Origin: Rhizobium sp. P38BS-XIX | Lineage (GTDB): Bacteria; Pseudomonadota; Alphaproteobacteria; Rhizobiales; Rhizobiaceae | NCBI RefSeq assembly: GCF_012641435.1 | Contig: NZ_JABAIJ010000005.1 | Location: 124,001 to 188,000 of the forward strand | DNA: 64,000 nucleotides | Direction: 5' to 3' | Shown here: positions 33,902-42,140 of the stretch, piece by piece | Layout of the letters: each line of letters opens with the position of its first letter | How positions within the stretch are numbered: position 1 is the stretch's first letter | Notes under the pieces: model-generated | What the model was told of the DNA's origin: nothing | Database searches by the model: none | The model's input: the letters and a program-made list of their open reading frames with translations, nothing else | Made by a program: the position numbers and the translations under genes

Positions 33902-34795
33902 ATGAATAGAACTCAGCTCTCTCAGCTTGCGGTATTCGCCGCCGTCGCAGCCCATCGCAGTTTCCGGGCTGCCGGCAAGGAACTGTCGATTGCGCCGTCT
34001 GCGGTCAGCCATGCCGTATCCAGTCTGGAGGAAAGCCTCGGCGTCAGGCTCCTCGCTCGCACCACGCGTAGCGTCCTGCCGACCGAGGAAGGGCAAGCGC
34101 TGCTGCAACGGTTGGCGCCGGCGCTCGAGGAGATCGATATCGCGCTGGAGGACACACTTGCCACGCGGGGCCGGCCCGCGGGCACGTTGCGCATCACAGC
34201 GCCGCGTTTTGCCTCCGATCTCCTGATGGCGCCGCGGCTCGGCGATTTCCTCAACACCTACCCCGACATCACGTTGGAGATCGCCAACGAGGACGGCTTC
34301 AGCGATATCGTCAAGGACGGCTACGATGCCGGCATCCGTCTGGAAGAAAGTATCGAAGGTGACATGATTGCGGTGAAGGTTTCGCCCGACATCCGCACCG
34401 TGATTGCCGGCTCTCCGGCCTATTTCGAGAGAAACCCGAAACCGCAGCATCCGCGCGATCTCGTCCATCATCGCTGCATCAAGCGGCGGTTCACCGATGG
34501 CTCGCTCTACCGCTGGGAGTTCGAAAAGGATGGCCGGGAGCTGATCGTGGCGATTGATGGCCCCTTGATCGTGATCGAGGACCGGCTGGCGGTTCTCGCG
34601 GCCGTCAACGGCGCCGGCCTTGCCTATCTCTTCGATATCCGCGTGCAGCAGGAATTGGCCGATGGCAAGCTCATCCGCGTGCTGGAAGATTGGTGCCCGC
34701 CCTATCCGGGTTTCTGTATTTACTATCCCAGCCGTCGACAGATGCGGCCGGCGCTCCGAGCCTTCATCGATTTCTTCAAATATACCGGGCCTTGA
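33902..34795 (+). CDS. LysR family transcriptional regulator
   Basis: The 297-residue protein has an N-terminal winged helix (QLAVFAAVAAHRSFRAAGKEL, then SAVSHAVSSLEESLGVRLL) and a periplasmic-binding-protein-like effector domain from about residue 90. The next gene downstream is on the same strand but unrelated. The most likely target is the divergent aldo/keto reductase. Effector unknown. Confidence 0.92.
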   Translation: MNRTQLSQLAVFAAVAAHRSFRAAGKELSIAPSAVSHAVSSLEESLGVRLLARTTRSVLPTEEGQALLQRLAPALEEIDIALEDTLATRGRPAGTLRITAPRFASDLLMAPRLGDFLNTYPDITLEIANEDGFSDIVKDGYDAGIRLEESIEGDMIAVKVSPDIRTVIAGSPAYFERNPKPQHPRDLVHHRCIKRRFTDGSLYRWEFEKDGRELIVAIDGPLIVIEDRLAVLAAVNGAGLAYLFDIRVQQELADGKLIRVLEDWCPPYPGFCIYYPSRRQMRPALRAFIDFFKYTGP

Positions 34796-34907
34796 CCCTG
34801 TCGATGATTTCACCGGGACGGTCTTTCCATGCCACTGACAGAATTCGGCACTTCGGCATGCAATGGATCGCCCGGCGATTGGGTAAGACGAAAAGGGAGA
34901 CACCGTC

Positions 34908-35522
34908 ATGAGAAAGCCGGGATCGATGAAGGGGCTGGAAGATCTCGGCCGGGTCAGATTGTCGAGGAATTTCTTTTTCCGCGATTTCCTGCATTCGGAA
35001 ATCGCCGACTTCTACCGTATCCCCAATATCCCGGAGGATCCGGATCTGGCGATCGAGGCTGGTCGCCGGCTTTGCGAGGAGTTGCTGGAACCGCTGGAGG
35101 CAACGTTCGGGCGGCTTCACATCCGCTCAGGCTATCGCGCGCCGGAAGTCAATGCCTTCGGCAACAGGAACGGTCTGAACTGCTCGACCAATCCTCATAC
35201 AGCTGCCCACCACATCTGGGACGTGCGCGATCTCGATGGCTGCATGGGCGCTGCCGTCTGCGTCGTCGTCCCATGGCTCATCGATCATCATAGCCATGAG
35301 GGCGACTGGCAGAAGCTCGCATGGTGGATCCATGATCACCTGCCCTATGCGTCGCTCTGCTTCTTCCCGAAGCTTTGGGCCTTCAACATCCAGTGGCACG
35401 AGCGGCCGAAGCGGACGATTCAAAGCTTCGTCAGCCCGCGTGGCATGCTGACCAAACCGGGCATGGCCAATTGGGAGGGCGACCATTCCGTCCATTATGA
35501 GGGCTTTCCGACACTGCGGTAA
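34908..35522 (+). CDS. Hypothetical protein, M15 peptidase-like
   Basis: This 204-residue protein contains LHIRSGYRAPEVNAFGN (about 72-88) and later HTAAHHIWDVRD with DLDG. This resembles the D-Ala-D-Ala carboxypeptidase-like M15 fold, where S-x-H and H-x-x-x-x-x-D residues hold zinc. The usual catalytic pattern is not clear, so activity may be lost or changed. No signal peptide is seen, which is odd for a wall enzyme. AGGGAG precedes the ATG. The assignment is tentative. Confidence 0.55.
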   Translation: MRKPGSMKGLEDLGRVRLSRNFFFRDFLHSEIADFYRIPNIPEDPDLAIEAGRRLCEELLEPLEATFGRLHIRSGYRAPEVNAFGNRNGLNCSTNPHTAAHHIWDVRDLDGCMGAAVCVVVPWLIDHHSHEGDWQKLAWWIHDHLPYASLCFFPKLWAFNIQWHERPKRTIQSFVSPRGMLTKPGMANWEGDHSVHYEGFPTLR

Positions 35523-35603
35523 GTTCGGGCAAAATCCTCGACGTCTTTTGGCCGGCATTGGCGTATGCTGCAAATCCGGACAACGAGCTTATAGGATGCT
35601 TAG

Positions 35604-36047
35604 TTGAGCGAAGCGCAAAAGGTTGGGTCAGTCGCCATATACCTGCATGGAGATGATCTGGAGCCTCAGAGGCTTACGGAGTTCCTTGGGGTCGCGCCGG
35701 ATACGAGTTGGAAGTCCGGTGAGGAAAGACGTCTCAGTAGCGGAAAGATTGTAAGAGCAAAGACAGGACTATGGACGTTATCCACGCCTGTCACAAACCA
35801 CGATGCTGATGGAGCAGTGAAAATATTGACGGATACGCTTGGAGAGAATTTTCCAAGAGTTTTCTCCGTGACTGGCGTGGAGAGTGCCTACTTGGACATA
35901 TTTGTCTGCATCACTCAGGAGCAATCCGACGCAGGCTACACATTGGAGCTGTCCAATTCGAAACTAGCAGCCATCGCTAACGCCGGCTTGGGCTTGCAGG
36001 TGACAATTTCACTGGACGGGGCTGACGATAAGCCGACCCGTTCTTAA
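35604..36047 (+). CDS. DUF4279 domain-containing protein
   Basis: This 147-residue protein begins MSEAQKVGSVAIYLHGDDLE, followed by LTEFLGVAPDTSWKSGE. This is the N-terminal pattern of DUF4279, a family of unknown function. The start is a TTG with AGGA seven bases before it. The codons are visibly richer in A/T than those of neighbours (ACA, AAA, TTT, AAT), which suggests recent acquisition. It ends three bases before the convergent GNAT gene. Confidence 0.7.
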   Translation: MSEAQKVGSVAIYLHGDDLEPQRLTEFLGVAPDTSWKSGEERRLSSGKIVRAKTGLWTLSTPVTNHDADGAVKILTDTLGENFPRVFSVTGVESAYLDIFVCITQEQSDAGYTLELSNSKLAAIANAGLGLQVTISLDGADDKPTRS

Positions 36048-36049
36048 GT

Positions 36050-36493
36050 TCAGAAGCTGATGCGATAGCGAATATGCCCGTCGCTCTCGACATAGGTGTC
36101 GTATAGCTTGCGGGCCGTCGCATTTCCTTCTTCCGTGTGCCAGTATAGCCGAGTCCAGCCGTTCGTCTTGCAGAGCGCGACAAGATCGTCCAGCAGCGCC
36201 CGGCCAACGCCGTGACCCCTGGCACTTTCGTCGACGAACAGATCTTCCAGATAGCAGTCAGGAGCAAGAGTCCAGGTGCCTTCATGCGTGATGCAGAGTG
36301 TGAAACCCTTCACCTCACCGTCGACCTCGGCGACGCGCATGAAGATGGCCGACGCCGGATCGAAAACCCGGCGCCATGTTGCATCGGTAATTTCAGGCGC
36401 GATGGTGACGCGATAGAAGGCGAGATAGCCATCCCAGAGCGCACGCCAGCGCGCTTCGTCTTCGGGTCTGGCATCTCGAATCGTCACGGTCAT
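36050..36493 (-). CDS. GNAT family N-acetyltransferase
   Basis: The 147-residue protein has the acetyl-CoA motif VDESARGHGVGRALLDDLV (about 90-108). RLYWHTEEGNATARKLYDTY follows, which is the usual C-terminal signature. It starts 28 bases after the upstream aldo/keto reductase and is probably co-transcribed with it. GAGGA precedes the ATG. Substrate unknown. Confidence 0.88.
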   Translation of the reverse strand: MTVTIRDARPEDEARWRALWDGYLAFYRVTIAPEITDATWRRVFDPASAIFMRVAEVDGEVKGFTLCITHEGTWTLAPDCYLEDLFVDESARGHGVGRALLDDLVALCKTNGWTRLYWHTEEGNATARKLYDTYVESDGHIRYRISF

Positions 36494-36521
36494 CGGCCCA
36501 TCCTCGTCTATTTGGACTCAG

Positions 36522-37472
36522 TTATTCGCCGGCCTTGTCGAGCAGGCGCATGGCTTCGTCGGAAAGCGAAAGCTTTGCCGAATTGATGAGCGCGTCGAGC
36601 TGGTTGAGGCTAGTCGCGCTGGCGATCGGAGCCGTGACGCCGCGCTTTCGCAGCAGCCAGGCAAGGGCGATCTCGGCCGGTTTTGCGCCGGTTTCGGCGG
36701 CGACCTTGTCGAGCGCGGCGAGGATGCGCAGGCCCTTGTCGTCGAAATAGGCCGAGACCCGGTTCTCGCGTGCGCGTCCTTCGGTATCGGCTTTGGTCCG
36801 ATATTTGCCGGTCAGGAAGCCGGCGGCAAGGCTGAAATAGGTAATGACGCCAATGTCTTCCTTGACGCAGAGATCGGCCAGCGCCCCTTCGAAACTATCG
36901 CGGGCATAAAGGTTATACTCGGGCTGCAACACGTCATAGCGCGGCAGGCCGGCCTTGGTGGCGGCATCAAGCGACGCCTGAAGCTGTGTCGCATCGAGGT
37001 TCGAGCAGCCGACATGGCGGATCTTGCCCTGTTCCTTCAGCTTGGCATAGGCGGCAAGCGATTCCTCGTGCGGCGTCTCGGGATCCGGCCAGTGCGAGAG
37101 ATAGAGATCGATATGGTCGGTCTGTAGCCGCTTCAACGAAGCCTCGGCGGCTTCGATGATATAATTGGCCTTCAGGCCCTTCTTGCCCGGACCCATCTCC
37201 GATCCGACCTTGGTGATGATGACGGCCTTGTCGCGGGAGATGCGACCCTGCTTCAGCCATTTGCCGATGATCTCTTCGGAATCGCCGCCTTTGTTGCCGG
37301 GAACCCAGCTTGAGTAGACATCGGCCGTGTCGATTGTGTTGAAGCCGGCGTCGAAGAAGGCGTCGAGCAGTGCGTAGGAGGTTTTCTCATCGGCCGTCCA
37401 GCCGAAGACGTTGCCGCCGAACACGATGGGGGCGACGGACAGATCGGTTCGTCCAAGCTTGCGCATGTCCAT
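36522..37472 (-). CDS. Aldo/keto reductase
   Basis: The 316-residue protein has the tetrad D48, Y53 (IDTADVYS), K88 (IITKVG) and H127 (YLSHWPD). It belongs to the group around E. coli YajO and Tas, probably an NADPH-dependent carbonyl reductase. The ATG at 37472 follows GGAG; the frame extends further upstream without support. It is followed by a GNAT gene and preceded by a GlxA-type regulator in the same direction. Confidence 0.92.
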   Translation of the reverse strand: MDMRKLGRTDLSVAPIVFGGNVFGWTADEKTSYALLDAFFDAGFNTIDTADVYSSWVPGNKGGDSEEIIGKWLKQGRISRDKAVIITKVGSEMGPGKKGLKANYIIEAAEASLKRLQTDHIDLYLSHWPDPETPHEESLAAYAKLKEQGKIRHVGCSNLDATQLQASLDAATKAGLPRYDVLQPEYNLYARDSFEGALADLCVKEDIGVITYFSLAAGFLTGKYRTKADTEGRARENRVSAYFDDKGLRILAALDKVAAETGAKPAEIALAWLLRKRGVTAPIASATSLNQLDALINSAKLSLSDEAMRLLDKAGE

Positions 37473-37576
37473 GATATTTCTCCAAGTCACTTGAGAGTAA
37501 ACCGGCGAACGGGCGCCGGAGGGGAGGGACAAGGCAAGCTAACGGCCTTTGCCGACAAAGACCACTAACGATTTTT

Positions 37577-38575
37577 TTATTCGGCCGTCGAGCGCCGATA
37601 ATGGCTCGGCGGCAACGTATTGTATTTGGACCAGACGCGCCGCATATGGCGCGGCGAGGCGAAGCCGGATTTTTCCGCCACATGCTCCATATCCAGCCGC
37701 GAATTGGCAAGCACGTCGCGCGCCAGCGTAACGCGCATCAGGTTGACATAGGCGGTTACCGACAGGCCGGCATGCTCCTGAAACAGCCGCGAGATATGGC
37801 GTGCGCTCATCGCGCCGATGCCGGCAAGCTCGGAGAGTGACCAGTTGTGGGCCGGATCGGCCATGATCGCATCCTGAACGCGATGGATGGCTGGGTGGAC
37901 GTGATTGCGGCCGCTGAGCCAGGGCGAGAGCTGCGGCTCGGCGCCCGTCCTTCGCATGTAGACCACCATGTGCCGGGCGATGGTCAGCGCTGTCATGGGC
38001 GATGTCAGCTTGGAGGCGAGATGCAGCATCAGGTCCGTGCCTGTGGTGATGCCGGCGCTGGAATAGCGGTCCCGGTCCTCGACATAGAGTCGGTTGTCGA
38101 GAACCCTGGCCGTCGGTGCATGTTCCCTGACTTCATCGAGGCAGGCAGCATGCGTTGTGCAGGCGTAGCCGTCCATCAGCCCGGCGCGGGCGGCAATCAC
38201 GGCTCCCGAACAGATGGTGACGAGGGTAATGCCCGGACGGATCACGCCCTTCAGCCAGATCGCAAGCCTGGCGATCTCCGGCTCGATATCCTCGGCATCG
38301 TCAGGCGGCGTGACGCTGCCGGACAGGATGACGTAGGCGCCGTCCGGAATGTGATCCGGCAACGGCTTGAGGTCGGCAAGTGTCAGCCCGACCGAGGTCG
38401 TCTGCGACGACTGCGCGGCGATGAATTGATAGTCGAACAGGACATCGTCCTGTTCGATGTTGGCGCGACGCAACACCTCCACCGGCCCGGCGACGTCCAT
38501 CAGCAGCGTATAGGGCGGTAGAAGGACATAAACGGGAATGATCCGTCGATGGAGGCGCCGGTCGCTTTGCGTCAT
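37577..38575 (-). CDS. GlxA family (DJ-1/AraC) transcriptional regulator
   Basis: This 332-residue regulator joins an N-terminal DJ-1/PfpI-like domain (about 12-190) with a C-terminal AraC helix-turn-helix pair (about 225-330; LSELAGIGAMSARHISRLFQ). The DJ-1 part keeps a Cys at the usual elbow (C122 in TICSGA). GlxA-type proteins respond to quaternary amines and other metabolites. Its start overlaps the end of the isochorismatase-type gene by four bases, so the two are translationally coupled. Confidence 0.92.
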   Translation of the reverse strand: MTQSDRRLHRRIIPVYVLLPPYTLLMDVAGPVEVLRRANIEQDDVLFDYQFIAAQSSQTTSVGLTLADLKPLPDHIPDGAYVILSGSVTPPDDAEDIEPEIARLAIWLKGVIRPGITLVTICSGAVIAARAGLMDGYACTTHAACLDEVREHAPTARVLDNRLYVEDRDRYSSAGITTGTDLMLHLASKLTSPMTALTIARHMVVYMRRTGAEPQLSPWLSGRNHVHPAIHRVQDAIMADPAHNWSLSELAGIGAMSARHISRLFQEHAGLSVTAYVNLMRVTLARDVLANSRLDMEHVAEKSGFASPRHMRRVWSKYNTLPPSHYRRSTAE

Positions 38576-39141
38576 GCGGCACTCCGGATCGAAGTGTCGG
38601 CAAGTGCCTCTTCGACGGTTGCGATACGGGCGAAACGGCCCGACAGAACCAGCTCGCTACGCTTTTTGATGTCGTCGACGCTGAAGACCGTGCCCGAGGC
38701 ATGCGTCATCGGAAAGGTCAGCGTCGCTTCGGTAACGTAGTCGACATCATAGCCGAGATCGGAGGCGTGGCGTGTGGTTGTCTCGCAGCACTGCTCTGTG
38801 CGAATGCCCGAAACGATCACCTTGCGAATGCCGTTTTCAACCAGCCAGACATCGAGACCGGAACCGACGAGTGCGGAATGCCGGCGCTTGTGAAAGATGG
38901 CATCGGCCTCTAGCGAGATTTCATCGAGCTTGCGCACAAAGCCGCTCTTCAGGCTGAAATGAGCGTCGCCATCCTCGACATGGAAGATCTGGACGACGGG
39001 AATGCCCTTTGCCTTGGCGCCGTCGATCAGCGCCTGCAGATTGTTGGTGAAGGCAGGCAGGTCGTCCGTCCGCCAGTAAGGACGCTGGCGAAAGGATTCC
39101 TGAACATCGATGACGATCAAAGCGGTATCCGCGTGGGACAT
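38572..39141 (-). CDS. Isochorismatase-family cysteine hydrolase
   Basis: The 189-residue protein has the family triad D12 (IDVQESF), K85 (FHKRRHSA) and C118 (RTEQCCETT). The T-x-x-C-x-E-x-T-x-R pattern fits hydrolases of amides or ureas such as nicotinamidase relatives. The ATG follows AGGAGATACG. It is the first gene of a leftward unit with the GlxA-type regulator. The natural substrate is unknown. Confidence 0.9.
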   Translation of the reverse strand: MSHADTALIVIDVQESFRQRPYWRTDDLPAFTNNLQALIDGAKAKGIPVVQIFHVEDGDAHFSLKSGFVRKLDEISLEADAIFHKRRHSALVGSGLDVWLVENGIRKVIVSGIRTEQCCETTTRHASDLGYDVDYVTEATLTFPMTHASGTVFSVDDIKKRSELVLSGRFARIATVEEALADTSIRSAA

Positions 39142-39454
39142 TTTCGTATCTCCTGTGCTTGAAGGATAACCGAAATTAAGGCGCGCTTGAAAGCTTCGAA
39201 AGCCATCTGTCGGACGGAAAGCGGACAAATACGGACATGGATCGATGATCGCAGCGCCGCCGCATTTGTCCACGCAAGCTGCTTGGGGCGTTGCACCTCC
39301 GGCATGCGGCTAATAAGGTTGGCGCCGGTTTCGTCCAGAGCGGAATATCCCGTTTCGCTTGACCCACCGTGTTCAAAAGGACCCCGCCGGAGGCCATGTC
39401 GCGATCATCGCCATGCGGCTGACTCGTTCGGGATGATGCTTGAGGAGAGAGAGC
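39142..39454. other. Intergenic region with no gene seen
   Basis: These 313 bases separate the divergent isochorismatase and Gfo/Idh/MocA genes and must hold their promoters. Weak frames exist on both strands but none has a ribosome site or family character. Only the GAGGAGAGAGAGC site before 39455 was notable. Confidence 0.5.
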
Positions 39455-40441
39455 ATGCTACGCTTCGGAATTCTATCGACGGCCAAGATCGGCCGGGAAC
39501 TGGTGGTTCCTGCCATTCAGGACGCGGAAAATTGCGTCGTGACCGCCGTTGCCAGCCGTGATCTGGCGCGCGCACGCGAGATGGCTGATCGTTTCTCCGT
39601 GCCGCACGCCTTCGGCTCCTACGAGGAGATGCTCGCCTCCGACAAGATCGATGCCGTGTACATTCCCCTGCCGACGTCGCAGCATGTCGAGTGGACGATC
39701 AAGGCGGCCGATGCCGGCAAGCATGTCTTGTGCGAAAAGCCCATCGCCCTCAAGGCGGATGAGATCGACAGTCTGATCGCCGCGCGCGATCGCAACAAGG
39801 TTCTCGTGACGGAAGCCTATATGGTGACCTATGCGCCGGTCTGGCGGAAGGTTCGCTCGCTGCTTGCCGATGGCGCCATCGGTCGCCTGCGTCACGTTCA
39901 GGGCGCTTTCACCTATTTCAACCGTGATGCCGGCAACATGCGCAACATTCCATCGCTCGGTGGTGGCGGGCTACCCGATATCGGTGTTTATCCGACGATC
40001 AGCGCCCGTTTCGTCACCGGACGTGAACCGCAGCGCATTCAGGCCGTCACGGAGCGCGATGCGGAATTCGGCACCGACATCTATTCGAGCGTGAAGGCCG
40101 ATTTCGGCGACTTCGAAATGACCTTCTACATCTCCACGCAGATGGCCAACCGTCAGGTCATGGTTTTCCACGGCACGGAAGGTTTCATCGAGGTCAAGTC
40201 GCCCTTCAATGCCGATCGTTACGGCGCGGAAGAGCTTGAGCTCACCAATCGCGGCCATTCGGAATCGCAGATTTTCCGCTTCCCCGACAGCCGCCAATAC
40301 AAGCGCGAAGTTGAAGCTTTTGCCTCCGCGGCATTGGGCGAGGGTGCGGAAATCGTGCCGCTGGAAAGCTCGAAGCTGAACCAGAAGGTCATCGATGCCA
40401 TCTACCGTGCGAGCGAAAAGGATGGCTGGGAGCCGATCTGA
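39455..40441 (+). CDS. Gfo/Idh/MocA family oxidoreductase
   Basis: The 328-residue protein has an N-terminal Rossmann fold (MLRFGILSTAKIGRELVVPA), the conserved CEKPIAL motif near residue 95 and a C-terminal GFO_IDH_MocA_C domain with the GGLPDIGVYP segment. It should oxidise or reduce a sugar or cyclitol with NAD(P). The start is the ATG at 39455 after GAGGAGAGAG. The next gene is convergent. Substrate unknown. Confidence 0.92.
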   Translation: MLRFGILSTAKIGRELVVPAIQDAENCVVTAVASRDLARAREMADRFSVPHAFGSYEEMLASDKIDAVYIPLPTSQHVEWTIKAADAGKHVLCEKPIALKADEIDSLIAARDRNKVLVTEAYMVTYAPVWRKVRSLLADGAIGRLRHVQGAFTYFNRDAGNMRNIPSLGGGGLPDIGVYPTISARFVTGREPQRIQAVTERDAEFGTDIYSSVKADFGDFEMTFYISTQMANRQVMVFHGTEGFIEVKSPFNADRYGAEELELTNRGHSESQIFRFPDSRQYKREVEAFASAALGEGAEIVPLESSKLNQKVIDAIYRASEKDGWEPI

Positions 40442-40506
40442 GCCGGCTCTCCATTCAAATTATCCAGTTCCCGGGGGAGGCTGCCGCACGCTTTCCCCGG
40501 ATTGCC

Positions 40507-40893
40507 TCAGGGATTTTGCCGGTGGCGGAAGACGAAACGCGAGTAGCCGAAGAAGCTGAACGCGGTCGCCGCCACCGAAGCCGCCGTCAGGGCGATGATC
40601 GGCTGCAGCGAGGGCTCCGCCATCAGCAGTGAACTGAAGAGCGCATAGTTGAGCAGCGCCGACGTCAGGCCGACCGAACCATAGCGAAATCCTTCCGCTG
40701 CCAGCGAACGGTCGGACCGGCCGAAGGTGAAATTGCGATTGAGCACCCATGTAGCCAGCAGCGCGCTCGGGATTGAGATCGCCCGGCCGACAAACGGATT
40801 GAACGGCGTAAACCAAAGCAGCAGATGCAGGACGCCGGCATCGACCACGAAGCCGACCCCACCAGCGATCAGGAAGCGAAGCAGCTTCTTCAT
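40507..40893 (-). CDS. GtrA family membrane protein
   Basis: The 128-residue protein has four membrane helices and the GtrA pattern LIAGGVGFVVDAGVLHLLLW...NRNFTFG. GtrA-type proteins are thought to flip undecaprenyl-phosphate-linked glucose or other sugars. It overlaps the upstream GT2 gene by four bases (ATGA), the usual gtrA-gtrB partnership with order reversed. It probably moves the sugar made by that transferase. Confidence 0.92.
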   Translation of the reverse strand: MKKLLRFLIAGGVGFVVDAGVLHLLLWFTPFNPFVGRAISIPSALLATWVLNRNFTFGRSDRSLAAEGFRYGSVGLTSALLNYALFSSLLMAEPSLQPIIALTAASVAATAFSFFGYSRFVFRHRQNP

Positions 40894-41903
40894 GCAGCCT
40901 TTACCCTTTTCTTTCGGCTAGCGGATGTCTCCGGCTCCGCCACATCGGCTGTCCGCTCGTCCCGCGCTCGTCGGGATTGCGGCTTGGCCAAGCTCATATA
41001 ATGGATGCGCAATTGTTCCGCACGGGCTCGTGCGACGGAATCGAGGATCATGCCGGCTGTAAACAGCATGAAGGCGATCATCGTCAATGCCATCGAGAAT
41101 ATCCAGGTCGGAATCCGGGTCACGAAGCCCGTTTCGAAATACTCGGCAAGCACCGGAATGCCGAAGCCGATACCCAGATCGATGGCAACGACGCTCAAAA
41201 TCCCGAAGAAGGCGAACGGTTTCGTTTCCTTCATCAGCATGGCGAACATCCAGAGGATTTTCCAGCCATCGCGGAAGGTGGAAAGTTTCGAGTGCGAACC
41301 CTCCGGCCTGCGGCCATAATCGAGTTCGAGTTCGCTGACGGGCATCTTCAGTTGCGACGCATGCACCGACATTTCGGTTTCGATCTCGAAACCGCCCGAA
41401 ACGACCGGAAAGCTTTTGACGAACCGGCGCGAAAAGGCGCGGTAGCCCGAGAAGATATCGGTGAAATCGGTTCCGAAAATAGTGCGATAGAGCCAGTTGA
41501 AAATGCGGTTGCCGAAGGCATGTCCCTGCCGGCCGGCATCGTTGTGGACGTTGCGGCGGGTGCCGACCACCATGTCGGAGCCTTCGGTGAGCAACGTGCG
41601 GATCAGTTCTTCGGCATCATCGGGCGCGTAGGTGCCGTCGCCATCGGCCATGAGGTAGATGTCCGCCTCGATGTCGGCAAACATGCGGCGCACGACGTGG
41701 CCCTTGCCCTGCCGGCGTTCACGCACCACGGTCGCGCCCGCGAGCTTGGCGTGCAGCGCCGTGCTGTCGGTGGAATTGTTGTCGTAGACGTAGATGGACG
41801 CTTGCGGCAATGCCCTACGAAACCCGCGGACGACATCGCCGATCGTGGCGGCTTCGTTGTAGCAGGGCAGCAGGACGGCAACGCTCAGCTTCTCATTCCA
41901 CAT
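40890..41903 (-). CDS. Family 2 glycosyltransferase (GtrB/DPM-like)
   Basis: This 337-residue protein has a GT2 catalytic domain (VAVLLPCYNEAATIGDVVR, DNNSTDST, metal-binding DGDG at 87-90) and two C-terminal membrane helices (about 228-250 and 265-290). It resembles GtrB or dolichol-phosphate mannosyltransferase enzymes, which load a sugar from UDP- or GDP-sugar onto undecaprenyl phosphate. A basic tail ends in KKRVKAA. It is coupled to gtrA downstream, and a GT-C type membrane protein is divergent. Confidence 0.9.
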   Translation of the reverse strand: MWNEKLSVAVLLPCYNEAATIGDVVRGFRRALPQASIYVYDNNSTDSTALHAKLAGATVVRERRQGKGHVVRRMFADIEADIYLMADGDGTYAPDDAEELIRTLLTEGSDMVVGTRRNVHNDAGRQGHAFGNRIFNWLYRTIFGTDFTDIFSGYRAFSRRFVKSFPVVSGGFEIETEMSVHASQLKMPVSELELDYGRRPEGSHSKLSTFRDGWKILWMFAMLMKETKPFAFFGILSVVAIDLGIGFGIPVLAEYFETGFVTRIPTWIFSMALTMIAFMLFTAGMILDSVARARAEQLRIHYMSLAKPQSRRARDERTADVAEPETSASRKKRVKAA

Positions 41904-42140
41904 GGTCTTGGCCGGTTCCCAGGCGTGATATCGAGCGGTGGCTCGATCGACGATCCAAACAGGAGTTTACCGTGCTGGCTGTTAATAAGACCCTATGGTT
42001 GCTTGGGAAAAATGGCGCGATCTCGCCATCGCAAAAACATTGTCGTGATCGATCAGCTGGCCGCCCGTGCTTTACGTTTTTTTGATGCGCAGGCGTTAGC
42101 GTGACCTCCCGGACGTTCTTCCAATACGGGGTTTATCGAG

